This document shows positions 24,383 to 30,784 of a DNA stretch of 39,837 nucleotides, piece after piece (positions within the stretch are counted from its first letter, which is position 1; every line of letters starts with the position of its first letter). The stretch is from positions 1-39,837 of IMG/VR virus record IMGVR_UViG_3300008110_000261, one strand, 5' to 3'. Both the position numbers and the translations under genes were made by a program. The notes under the pieces are model-generated. The model was not told the DNA's origin. It did no database searches and saw nothing but the letters and a program-made list of their open reading frames with translations. This DNA is from a virus.

Positions 24383-24556
24383 ATGAGAACTGAAACATCG
24401 CTCACGCTCCGTCTCGGAGATGACATCGGCACAATCGTCAAAACCGGATCCGTCTGGGTCTGGACCATCATGGGGCAGTCCGGCACCTCAGAAAGTTTAG
24501 AGGATGCGACTGACAGCATCATTGATGAATGGAACATCCAACACGACAACGACTAG
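24383..24556 (+). CDS. Hypothetical small protein (57 aa)
   Basis: 57 residues from the ATG at 24383 (MRTETSLTLRLGDDIGTIVK), chosen because the dyads lie upstream; a longer frame from 24320 would run through them. The protein is acidic with a short beta pattern (GSVWVWTIMG) and an acidic helix (SLEDATDSIIDEWNI). No Shine-Dalgarno; the leader is A-rich. Family not recognised. Confidence 0.6.
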   Translation: MRTETSLTLRLGDDIGTIVKTGSVWVWTIMGQSGTSESLEDATDSIIDEWNIQHDND

Positions 24557-24577
24557 AACTTACCAAAAATTTTCGAC

Positions 24578-24931
24578 ATGAAAAATCACAACATATTTAG
24601 CGATATGCCCGAGCCTGAAGGCGCAAACGAAATTGCACTTTCCGTTCTTCTGGCGGCGGCCGCCAGAAAGTTTTCGGCCGGTAAGTTGGTCTGCACTGCG
24701 CTGGCAAAAGACACTTTTTCAAACGGTTTCCTGACCAAGTGTTTCTGCCAACATATCACCGGGGACTGGGGTGCGCTGGATGAAGAAGACATTCAGACAA
24801 ACGAGGCAGCCCTCAAAAACGGAAACCGGTTGCTCTCCAATTATGTTCACCCAGAGACAAGGGAACGACTCTGGGTAATTACGGAACACGACCGCAGCGT
24901 GACTACCATGCTTCTTCCCATGGAGTATTAG
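24578..24931 (+). CDS. Conserved 'plasmid-related' type protein (117 aa)
   Basis: 117 residues. The motif series LVCTALAKDTFSN, HITGDWGALDEEDIQTNEAAL, NGNRLLSNY and RLWVITEHDRSVTTMLLPMEY matches a widespread family of small proteins found on plasmids, integrative elements and phages (GDWGDL.EED...N......G.RLLS.Y......LWVITE.DRS.T..LLP..Y). Its function is not established. It is preceded by AAAATTTTCG and an ATG without Shine-Dalgarno. Family recognition is confident; role unknown. Confidence 0.85.
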   Translation: MKNHNIFSDMPEPEGANEIALSVLLAAAARKFSAGKLVCTALAKDTFSNGFLTKCFCQHITGDWGALDEEDIQTNEAALKNGNRLLSNYVHPETRERLWVITEHDRSVTTMLLPMEY

Positions 24932-25014
24932 CGGGAAGGCTGCCGCTTGCCGGTCGCTTTATGGGCGGCCGGCATCGGGCAGCAATCACGCTGCAGACAA
25001 CACATAAAAATCCT

Positions 25015-25299
25015 ATGTCTGACAACTACACCAAGACAAAACTGAAAGCCCTCGTTGACCGTCTCAACGAACTCACCGGAAGCCCGATGCAAACCTATGC
25101 GCCCCCGAATGGGCAGGGCACCCATGTCCCGCAGGTGGGAAACTGGCACATCTCCCAAGCATACGGTGGGTACTGCGTGGCTCGGATTGTGACCGAAAGC
25201 GGTGGATGCTCGCAGCCGATTTGGGAAGGTCATGTCCCGGCACGGTTGGCCTGTCTTCAGACAATCGCTTTCCTGAAGGGTCTCGAGTTCCGAAAGTAG
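25015..25299 (+). CDS. Hypothetical protein (94 aa)
   Basis: 94 residues from the ATG at 25015 (MSDNYTKTKLKALVDRLNEL). The frame extends upstream to 24961 but that part covers an imperfect hairpin and is unlikely to be translated. The sequence has a short helix then a beta-like part with conserved-looking Trp and Gly (QVGNWHISQAYGGYCVARIV), reminiscent of small phage proteins that carry a GNWHIxxAYGG motif. Function unknown. Last plus-strand gene before a bidirectional terminator. Confidence 0.7.
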   Translation: MSDNYTKTKLKALVDRLNELTGSPMQTYAPPNGQGTHVPQVGNWHISQAYGGYCVARIVTESGGCSQPIWEGHVPARLACLQTIAFLKGLEFRK

Positions 25300-25328
25300 A
25301 TCGGTTCTGTCGGTTCGTTTAAGGCAAA

Positions 25329-25357
25329 AGCCCGCTCCTGTTGGTTGCAGGGGCGGG
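25329..25357. terminator. Bidirectional terminator between convergent units
   Basis: GCCCGCTCCT and AGGGGCGGGC pair over 10 bp (one T-G) with a 9-base loop. On the minus strand the stem is followed by TTTTGCC; on the plus strand by CTTCTTCT. It lies between the plus-strand gene ending at 25299 and the minus-strand gene ending at 25373, the expected spot for shared termination. Confidence 0.75.
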
Positions 25358-25372
25358 CCTTCTTCTGTCTGA

Positions 25373-25612
25373 CTAGAGCTTGATCCCGCCAACCGTGGCG
25401 CAATGCGCGTCAAAAGCTTCTACAATCTCCTGTCTGATGTCTTCAGGGCAGCCCATTAACCGAACCTCGCGCCAATCCTCGTTCGGATGCTTTTCTCCGA
25501 TATGGGTGTTCAAAATCTGGTTGTTCGGAAGGCGCCCAATGCGATGCACCACGCACCCAGTGTCTGCGTACACCTGAGCGATGTAATCGTTTTTGTCGTA
25601 GACAATCTTCAT
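25373..25612 (-). CDS. Hypothetical protein (79 aa)
   Basis: 79 residues from the ATG at 25612 (MKIVYDKNDYIAQVYADTGCVVHRIGRLPNN), selected because it overlaps the stop of the preceding gene as ATGA. The fold looks small alpha/beta, with a C-terminal helix (CPEDIRQEIVEAFDAHCATVGG). Family not recognised. It is the last gene of the minus-strand replication unit before the terminator. Confidence 0.7.
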   Translation of the reverse strand: MKIVYDKNDYIAQVYADTGCVVHRIGRLPNNQILNTHIGEKHPNEDWREVRLMGCPEDIRQEIVEAFDAHCATVGGIKL

Positions 25613-25950
25613 AGGGCGACCATGACTCGTTGGCTGCGGCCGGACCGTCCGGGTCTGCGCTCGCCGGTGTCTGAGACAAATCCCTTCCGGATCAAAGCTG
25701 AGAACCTTGCCGTGATAGAGGAATATGGGAACTGCGGAAACATCCACAGAATATCATCGGCAATGGCGCCCCTGCTCCCAAAATTTTCGATGGCCGCAAG
25801 TACCATCGCTTCAAGCCGTGTGGTGTCTACGGATTCGGCCGCATCCTTGCTGGTGTCTGGATTGTCTTTCCTCGCGAGCTTATGGGCGGGAGTTCCAAAA
25901 CTTTTCGAGTACTCAAAATTCCACTCAAATTGTTCTGCTTCGTGTTTCAT
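25609..25950 (-). CDS. Winged-helix (wHTH) phage protein
   Basis: 113 residues. The pattern DTSKDAAESVDTTRLEAMVLAAIENFGSRGAIADDI then PYSSITARFSALIRKGFVSDTGERRPGRSGRSQRV is that of small winged-helix proteins common in phages (..TS..AA......G.T..EI......S...R...L...G.I...G..R....G). They bind DNA or act as regulators. Coupled at both ends by ATGA overlaps with the probable small terminase upstream and the 79-residue gene downstream. No other candidate regulator is obvious in the genome, so it could regulate transcription. Confidence 0.75.
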   Translation of the reverse strand: MKHEAEQFEWNFEYSKSFGTPAHKLARKDNPDTSKDAAESVDTTRLEAMVLAAIENFGSRGAIADDILWMFPQFPYSSITARFSALIRKGFVSDTGERRPGRSGRSQRVMVAL

Positions 25951-26498
25951 ATATCTATGGTTTTTGGTTTGTCTGTCATTGCTGAAAGAAATTGGGACTG
26001 CAAATCATTGGTGTGAATGTGCAGGTTCATGGTGTTGTTCACCTCTGGTGTCTTTTCCTTGTCCATGGCCAGCAGAATTTCCATCGACTTGGCCAAAGCC
26101 AGCGTGGCATCTCGGGCTTCCATCTCTGGCAACAGTTCGGAGATCCGGTCCACGCTATGCTCGGCCGCGTGTTGGAGCTTCTGTCTGATGTTCACCTTGA
26201 ACATGGCGTTGGCGAACTGTGTGTCTGTGTCCAACGCCCGCAACTTCACATCACCGACAACGGTCTTCGACAGCTTCAGCTTCTCCGCAATCGCAACGAT
26301 GGTCATCCCGGATGTGTACATCTCGAGGATCTGCTTCCGTGTCTCTTCAGACACGCTGGCCCAGTTGCCCTTGCCGTCAATTTTTTCGATCTGGACACCC
26401 ATGACATGGTCTTCGATGCGCACTCCGGAAAGGCCGGCCAGTTGTCTGGCTCGAGTTTCGGCCGACTTGTAGACTCGTTTTTTAGCGGGCTTTTTCAC
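25947..26498 (-). CDS. Helix-turn-helix protein, probable terminase small subunit
   Basis: 183 residues from a GTG at 26498 (MKKPAKKRVYKSAETRARQLAG); the frame could also start from a TTG at 26564, but that adds an 83-base overlap. A helix-turn-helix of the Hin/transposase type (RKQILEMYTSGMTIVAIAEKLKLSKTVVGDVK) lies in the first half, a long helical region with acidic residues in the second (HSVDRISELLPEMEARDATLALAKSMEILLAMD). This is a frequent plan for small terminase subunits that bind pac/cos DNA and hand it to the motor. No other small subunit is near the large-subunit gene. A regulator is the alternative. Confidence 0.5.
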   Translation of the reverse strand: MKKPAKKRVYKSAETRARQLAGLSGVRIEDHVMGVQIEKIDGKGNWASVSEETRKQILEMYTSGMTIVAIAEKLKLSKTVVGDVKLRALDTDTQFANAMFKVNIRQKLQHAAEHSVDRISELLPEMEARDATLALAKSMEILLAMDKEKTPEVNNTMNLHIHTNDLQSQFLSAMTDKPKTIDI

Positions 26499-26709
26499 GG
26501 CTGGAAGATTTTTTGGGTTTCTCAGGTTCGGTTTTATTTGCGCCCATCCTGTCTTTGAATGCAAGCGAGGCTAGTCCCCTGCGCCTTTCCCATTGCAAAA
26601 GTGCCTGCATCATCGACTTCATGTTCACGCCTAAACTCGGCATATACACCGTCCCGTTTGCAGGCTGGAGATCCTGCATATCCATAGTTCTCTGTGCTGC
26701 GTTTCTCAT
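26482..26709 (-). CDS. Hypothetical basic protein (75 aa)
   Basis: 75 residues, methionine-rich in the middle (YMPSLGVNMKSMMQALLQWERRRGLASLAF) with a strongly basic tail (EPEKPKKSSSREKAR). The ATG overlaps the stop of the upstream zinc/coiled-coil gene as ATGA. The 3' end overlaps the start region of the HTH protein. Family not recognised. Confidence 0.6.
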   Translation of the reverse strand: MRNAAQRTMDMQDLQPANGTVYMPSLGVNMKSMMQALLQWERRRGLASLAFKDRMGANKTEPEKPKKSSSREKAR

Positions 26710-26999
26710 GTGAGTGCCTCCCGTGCTTTGCTGCGTAAAAATTCAACTCGAGTCGTGGAGTCTCCGGAGGCAGGCAAAGCGCCTGCGGCTATCTGCCACA
26801 AAGCTTCCCGCAATTTTTTGTTTTCTGTCTGCTCGTATTCCAATGTCTCACGAAGCAACAGAATTTCGGCGGCCGCAGCTTCAAGGCCAGCGGACATTTT
26901 TTCGACGATGCTACTCATTTTTGCAATTTCGATATCGTGTTCACAACCTCCATGATCAATTCCTGTTCCAAAGCAATACTCACAATCCTTACTACTCAT
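26706..26999 (-). CDS. Small protein with Cys-rich start and coiled coil (97 aa)
   Basis: 97 residues from the ATG at 26999, chosen because GGGAGG lies seven bases upstream. N terminus SSKDCEYCFGTGIDHGGCEHD has a C-x2-C...C-x-H set like a DnaJ-type or phage zinc knuckle; the rest is a coiled coil (MSSIVEKMSAGLEAAAAEILLLRETLEYEQTENKKLREALWQI). The start overlaps the end of the preceding gene. Such small zinc/coiled-coil proteins are frequent in phage early regions with no known role. Confidence 0.7.
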   Translation of the reverse strand: MSSKDCEYCFGTGIDHGGCEHDIEIAKMSSIVEKMSAGLEAAAAEILLLRETLEYEQTENKKLREALWQIAAGALPASGDSTTRVEFLRSKAREALT

Positions 27000-27360
27000 T
27001 GTGATTCCTCCCATCTACCGAGGAATCCTCGGTAGTTGCCTGCCATTTGCCTAGCGTTTTAAGAAAAGCCTCTGCCCGTTGACGGGCTGTTGCGCAAAAG
27101 AAATCTGGGTCATCTGAGCAATCCACGCCGGTTATCAGCGCCAACTTGTTTGCGTAAAAATGGCTGAATTTTGGCAAAATAACCTTCTCAGCCTCATGCA
27201 TTGCGTTTAGGTCTTTTGTCCATATTGCCGTGCGAAGACAAACATGGTCCACTTCATTTCTGGCAGGAGGTAATCCCATGACTCCTGTAATTGGATCAGA
27301 CACAACACCCTGCCATCCCAAGTGAATCGCTATTGCTTTGTTGATCTCTTCGTCAGTCAT
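26992..27360 (-). CDS. Conserved phage hypothetical protein (122 aa)
   Basis: 122 residues from the ATG at 27360 (ATGA overlap with the upstream stop). The pattern MTDEEINKAIAIHLGWQ, then GLPPARNEVDHV, LNAMHEAEKVIL and ATARQRAEAFLKTLGKWQ is one I know from many phage early regions (a protein of about 110-130 residues with LDAMHEAEK and AEAFL.T.GKW). No function is known for it. Strong coupling to neighbours on both sides. Confidence 0.75.
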   Translation of the reverse strand: MTDEEINKAIAIHLGWQGVVSDPITGVMGLPPARNEVDHVCLRTAIWTKDLNAMHEAEKVILPKFSHFYANKLALITGVDCSDDPDFFCATARQRAEAFLKTLGKWQATTEDSSVDGRNHNE

Positions 27361-27602
27361 TTCGCGCCCCCTTTCTGTCTGTCTTCGAGCTGTTTCAGAC
27401 AGGACTTGGCCGCCTCGTAGTTGAACTCGGATCCCTGCGGGGACTCGAGCAACTCGAGCAGCATCTTGGAAACCTTGATAGCCATTTCGCGCTCGGCCAG
27501 TAAGCGATCCCGGATGAACAGAAGCTGGCTGTAGTCTTGTCTGATCCGGGCAAGCTGGTGTTCCAGCTCCGGCATCATCACATCGCATGAAAGACAGTTC
27601 AT
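27357..27602 (-). CDS. Small coiled-coil protein with CxxC start (81 aa)
   Basis: 81 residues. It opens MNCLSCDVM (a CxxC) and is otherwise one long coiled coil (ELEHQLARIRQDYSQLLFIRDRLLAEREMAIKVSKMLLELLES). It begins one base after the stop of the upstream gene and ends in an ATGA overlap. It resembles other small phage early proteins of this build. Family not recognised. Confidence 0.65.
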   Translation of the reverse strand: MNCLSCDVMMPELEHQLARIRQDYSQLLFIRDRLLAEREMAIKVSKMLLELLESPQGSEFNYEAAKSCLKQLEDRQKGGAK

Positions 27603-27603
27603 G

Positions 27604-27822
27604 TTATTCTTCCTCCTCTTCGGTGCGTTCGTTCAGACAGTTCTCGCACAGGCAGTCTTCGTGTTTTTCGATAGTCACCGTAAAGGTGACACCGTCAAAC
27701 TCTCCTCCGTTCACGCGCATCTGGAACTGTGCCGTGTTGAGTCCGTATTTTGCCAGCAACTGGCAAAGTAGTCTTGCTGCCTTGGTGGCTTTTTCTTCGT
27801 CTGTCTTACTTGGTGTTTTCAT
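27604..27822 (-). CDS. Small protein with C-terminal CxxC and acidic tail (72 aa)
   Basis: 72 residues. The N-terminal half is helical and reminiscent of DUF2786-like starts (EEKATKAARLLCQLLAKYGLN), the middle has strands (GVTFTVTIEKHE), and the end has CLCENC followed by EEEEE. The start overlaps the end of the methyltransferase remnant by 17 bases. Function unknown. Confidence 0.6.
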   Translation of the reverse strand: MKTPSKTDEEKATKAARLLCQLLAKYGLNTAQFQMRVNGGEFDGVTFTVTIEKHEDCLCENCLNERTEEEEE

Positions 27823-28394
27823 GCAGTTGGTTAAAAAGTGTTACAAAAGCTTTTTCCGCGCAGGCAGGCACCACGCCATTGCCCAAAAGTCGCAGTTCGT
27901 CAGTTCGTGAATCAGTCATCGATACTATTTGGCCCAGCACATGGACAGTCTGCGTAGTGCCCTCCGCATTTCCAGCAGATGACATCATCGCAGCATGGGC
28001 AGGGTTCGCAATCGGCCGCGTACACGATACCATCGTCCAGCCCACCGGCAGTCCCATCAGCGTCTCCACCCAACGCGGGTTCAATCTCATGCTGGTTGTC
28101 TCCAGTTGGTTCGGCAGCGTGTCCATCGGATTGCCCTTCCGCTCCTGCGCCCCCTTGCCCCTCGGCCCCTGTGTGTCCCGTGTTGCTGGTGTTGCCCATG
28201 CCTTCACCTGCGCAGTCAGCGGCATTGTTGTTACATCTCCGTTCGCTTTTTGCGACCAAGTTCGCGCAGGCATAAGCTTCGATCTCCGCATAAGCGACTG
28301 TGCGCAGAGTTGGGATAGCTCTGCGTAATCCGAGATCAATGCCTCCGTAGCCGGCACAAAGGCTGATGTGTGTAACTGTTTGGGGAGTATCCAC
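27806..28394 (-). pseudogene. C5-cytosine DNA methyltransferase remnant in two frames, catalytic centre missing
   Basis: From a GTG at 28394 overlapping the helicase stop, one frame reads VTHISLCAGYGGIDLGL (motif I, SAM binding) and VAYAEIEAYACANLVAK (motif II region), as in phage Dcm-type enzymes. Near 28250 the coherent enzyme sequence shifts one base: ATPATRDTQGPRGKG, LNPRWVETLMGLPVGWT and finally DELRLLGNGVVPACAEKAF (motif X), ending at 27806. Between them motif IV (PC), motif VI (ENV) and motif VIII are absent; about 170 residues remain of an expected 300 or more. The first frame also stays open to 27912, ends in a Cys-rich cluster (CEPCPCCDDVICWKCGG), and includes EPALGGDADGTAGGLD, itself methyltransferase-like. 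An inactive remnant is most likely; a new bipartite product is possible. Confidence 0.75.
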
Positions 28395-28395
28395 A

Positions 28396-28986
28396 TTAGT
28401 TTGGTAAAAAGCTTGCTGTCTTGCCGTGGAAGCGGAGCGTTGTCTGAACTCCGCACGGACCGTTGCGCTGATACGGGATCGAGATTGTCCGCAGTTCAGA
28501 TCCTTCCTGCTCATCGAGCTTGATAGCCATGATACAGGTCGCATCCTGCTGGATGGCGCGGCTTTCGCGGGCCTTACCCTGCTCATTGAGTTGAGTGATC
28601 GAGATCACCAGACAACCCAACTCCAACCCAAGCAACCGCAGGGAACGGGACACCTCCGCAACCTCACGCTCCCTAGTTCCCTCGCGCCCCAGATCGCAGC
28701 GGACCAACTGGATGTAATCCACCATCAGCACCTTCAGGCCGGTAGGACTTTTTGCCATCGCTCGAGCCGTTGCGGCGATGCTGGCAATGTCGTACAGGTC
28801 GTCCCTGACAACGATGTTGCTGTTGTGAATCTTGGTAACTGCACGGTGAACACCGTCAATGTCGTGCTGCGTCTTCACGCCTTCAGCCAGCGTGCGGAGG
28901 CTGACGCTGCCAAGTCGAGCGACGATGCGGTCGATTATCTGACTCGCCGGCATCTCAAGGCTAATGATTAGAATCCCTTTTCCCAT
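28396..28986 (-). CDS. DnaB-type replicative helicase, C-terminal half (Walker B to end)
   Basis: 196 residues from the ATG at 28986 (MGKGILIISLEMPASQIIDR); a longer frame from a TTG at 29031 adds 15 residues. It contains the second beta strand and helix of the RecA fold (SLEMP), Walker B LMVDYIQL (87-94), the H3 region VISITQLNEQGKARESRAIQQDA (127-149) and the H4 loop YQRNGPCGVQTTLRFH (172-187). Walker A is missing. The missing part is encoded at 30781-31437, which stops exactly where this begins. Four genes lie between. Activity would require the two chains to assemble into one ATPase site. The start codon overlaps the end of the 87-residue gene by 26 bases. Confidence 0.85.
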   Translation of the reverse strand: MGKGILIISLEMPASQIIDRIVARLGSVSLRTLAEGVKTQHDIDGVHRAVTKIHNSNIVVRDDLYDIASIAATARAMAKSPTGLKVLMVDYIQLVRCDLGREGTREREVAEVSRSLRLLGLELGCLVISITQLNEQGKARESRAIQQDATCIMAIKLDEQEGSELRTISIPYQRNGPCGVQTTLRFHGKTASFLPN

Positions 28987-29224
28987 GTTGTTTGTATTTT
29001 CGTGTAGAATTGTGGGACTTGTGCCCGTCAAACCGTCTGACGAGCAGGTCCACTACTATCTCATCGGTCGATTGATTGATTGGCTTTAGCGATTCTTTTT
29101 CAATCGCTTCATGGCACTCTTCCCTGCTACCCACAAGCAGCACCTCCTGCACAATTTTTGGTCGTGGGAGGTGCCGGATGTGGTCAGCTACCGTCGTTCG
29201 CCGGATGGCTACGAATTTCCCCAT
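28961..29224 (-). CDS. Hypothetical protein (87 aa) between nuclease and helicase C-half
   Basis: 87 residues from the ATG at 29224 (MGKFVAIRRTTVADHIRHLP), overlapping the end of the nuclease gene by 16 bases. The middle has LVGSREECHEAIEKESLKPI, the C terminus is basic and His/Lys-rich (FDGHKSHNSTRKYKQHGKR). Family not recognised. Its tight coupling to the helicase C-half makes a role with that chain conceivable, but nothing in the sequence shows it. Confidence 0.65.
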   Translation of the reverse strand: MGKFVAIRRTTVADHIRHLPRPKIVQEVLLVGSREECHEAIEKESLKPINQSTDEIVVDLLVRRFDGHKSHNSTRKYKQHGKRDSNH

Positions 29225-29982
29225 TGTCTCAGACCAAGAATCCGATGTTTCAACGGTCCGGGCCAAAAGTCTTTGCTCTGGCACTCGGCAAAGTAGTCGA
29301 TGTGGTCTTCGATCTTCTCCTGCGCGGCTTCCATTGCGTCTGAACCCAGTAAGACAAACTGTGCGAAGTGCGGCAACTCGGTGTCTACCACCAGAAACCA
29401 GAAGTCCACATCGGTGCCCCAGATTTGCTTCAGACCGTAGGCGTACCACGCCGCTTGAACATCGTATCCGAAACTCCAGAACTTCCGGTCGAACGCATAG
29501 AAATCTGAAGTTGTCTTCAGATCAACGATGACAGGCTTCCCGTTGATGTTGCCAATGATGTCTGGGCGCCCTTTGCATTGCACGCCGCTCCGCTCCCAGA
29601 ACATCGAGGCTTCGACATGGTCGATCTTCACATCCTGCAAGAGCACCTTTGCAGACATAGAGGCACCACAGATACGCAGGTACTCCTCGTTCGTGATGAT
29701 CTCCTTGCCAATGTTGTTTTCGCAGAACGCGGCCCATTCCTCCTTGCCCGCTTTGGTTCTACGGTCTACTTCCGGCCCAACCGCAAAGTCAATTTTGTCT
29801 TCCAAGACAAAAGAGTGAATCAGCGTCCCAAGCACGGCTTCCCTGTTGGGCTTCCATGGTTGCATCTTCCGGAATTTGTACTGCGCTGGTGACTGCATGA
29901 AGTTGTCGAACTCATGCTTGGATAGACCGTCATTCAGACGGTAAACTTCCATTGGGATTCCTTCGCGTAAGTCTGTGATCAT
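29209..29982 (-). CDS. RecE-like PD-(D/E)XK exonuclease
   Basis: 257 residues. The motif series LSKHEFDNFMQSPAQYKFRK, GTLIHSFVLE (His 56), CKGRPDIIGNINGKPVIVDLKTT (Asp 141, Asp 154, Lys 156) and the C-terminal YDVQAAWYAYGL (Gln) is that of the PDDEXK exonucleases related to RecE/exonuclease VIII (DUF3799 type). They resect double-stranded DNA 5' to 3' for single-strand annealing recombination. An annealing partner is not evident, although the OB-fold protein at 33.3 kb may help. ATGA overlap with the kinase gene upstream. Confidence 0.9.
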   Translation of the reverse strand: MITDLREGIPMEVYRLNDGLSKHEFDNFMQSPAQYKFRKMQPWKPNREAVLGTLIHSFVLEDKIDFAVGPEVDRRTKAGKEEWAAFCENNIGKEIITNEEYLRICGASMSAKVLLQDVKIDHVEASMFWERSGVQCKGRPDIIGNINGKPVIVDLKTTSDFYAFDRKFWSFGYDVQAAWYAYGLKQIWGTDVDFWFLVVDTELPHFAQFVLLGSDAMEAAQEKIEDHIDYFAECQSKDFWPGPLKHRILGLRQWGNS

Positions 29983-30449
29983 AGGTTGGTTAGCTCTGCT
30001 ATTTTCTTGTGTAGGTCTTCAATGCTGCCATCGTTGACTACTTCGTAGTCGGCAACAATCTGGCTTTGGTTTAGCTCTGATTCGTGTTCGTCCGCAATTT
30101 GTCCGGGCCTGACAATGCGAACGATGATTCCGTATCTGCTGCGCACATAGTCAGCTTCATTTTGAAAACGAACATCTGTGAACACAAACGGTTCCTTAAG
30201 TCGTTCGCGCACAATTTGTTTGTTCAGGCATTGAATCCAAAAACGAGCGTTGTAGCGTCTGGCAGCCATCCCAAGCTCTTGCAGCAACTTTCTGCCGTCT
30301 TCGTCCTTCTCTCCGTCCCATCCAAAGTAGAAGGCCAAGCTCTTCAGTTCATCTGCAAAAGCCAGCCTGCGATAGCCCAGCTTTACCAGTCCTCTGGCTG
30401 CGGTGTCTTTTCCGGAGCCAGCCAATCCAATTAGTCCTATGCTTTTCAT
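29979..30449 (-). CDS. Deoxynucleoside monophosphate kinase
   Basis: 156 residues. P-loop GLAGSGKD at residues 8-15, DELKSLAFYFGWDGEKDEDGRKLLQELG and a FVFTDVRFQNEADYVR segment are characteristic of the phage deoxynucleotide monophosphate kinases that phosphorylate dNMPs (T4 gp1 family, P-loop fold). The protein supplies dNDP for phage DNA synthesis. It overlaps its neighbours at both ends (ATGA). Confidence 0.88.
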   Translation of the reverse strand: MKSIGLIGLAGSGKDTAARGLVKLGYRRLAFADELKSLAFYFGWDGEKDEDGRKLLQELGMAARRYNARFWIQCLNKQIVRERLKEPFVFTDVRFQNEADYVRSRYGIIVRIVRPGQIADEHESELNQSQIVADYEVVNDGSIEDLHKKIAELTNL

Positions 30450-30784
30450 TCGGTTGCGGTAGGTGTTTCAGCGTTTATTTCGAGTCCAAGGCAACCCAGC
30501 ACCATGCCGGATTTGTCTCTGACCAGCTTTGCGGGACTCAGCAGGTCTCGCCGCAATGGGAAGGCTTGTCTGACGAGTGCCGGAACAATGAACATGGTTC
30601 CCGGTTCCTTGGGCGGAACCCCGGTGACACCATTGATGATGGTCTCCAGAATTGGAATACCTTCAATCTGTGCTGTCTGGATTGTCTGAGCGTTCAGACG
30701 AGCCACGCTGCCGGATGGCATGATTGGGTCCATGCCACCAACTTTGATTGGATACGGAGTGAGGTTAACAAATGTGATCTTCAT
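30446..30784 (-). CDS. Conserved phage hypothetical protein (112 aa)
   Basis: 112 residues. VNLTPYPIKVGG, PSGSVARLN, the VTGVPPKEPGTMFIVPALV segment and RRDLLSPAKLVRDKSGMVLGC match a family frequent in phage and prophage early regions (VNLTPH.I.....PSG..AR......GLP....GT..IVS..V......R.DL..PG..VRD..G.V.GC). Its function is not known. It is the first gene of the four-gene block that separates the two helicase halves, and its ATG overlaps the stop of the N-terminal half (ATGA). Confidence 0.8.
   Translation of the reverse strand: MKITFVNLTPYPIKVGGMDPIMPSGSVARLNAQTIQTAQIEGIPILETIINGVTGVPPKEPGTMFIVPALVRQAFPLRRDLLSPAKLVRDKSGMVLGCLGLEINAETPTATE

Noticed and set aside
28986-30784. Intein or self-splicing intron explaining the split helicase
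   Set aside because: N-half ends in an ordinary stop overlapping the next ATG, C-half starts at its own ATG; no intein splice residues and the intervening genes are normal phage genes, not a homing endonuclease.
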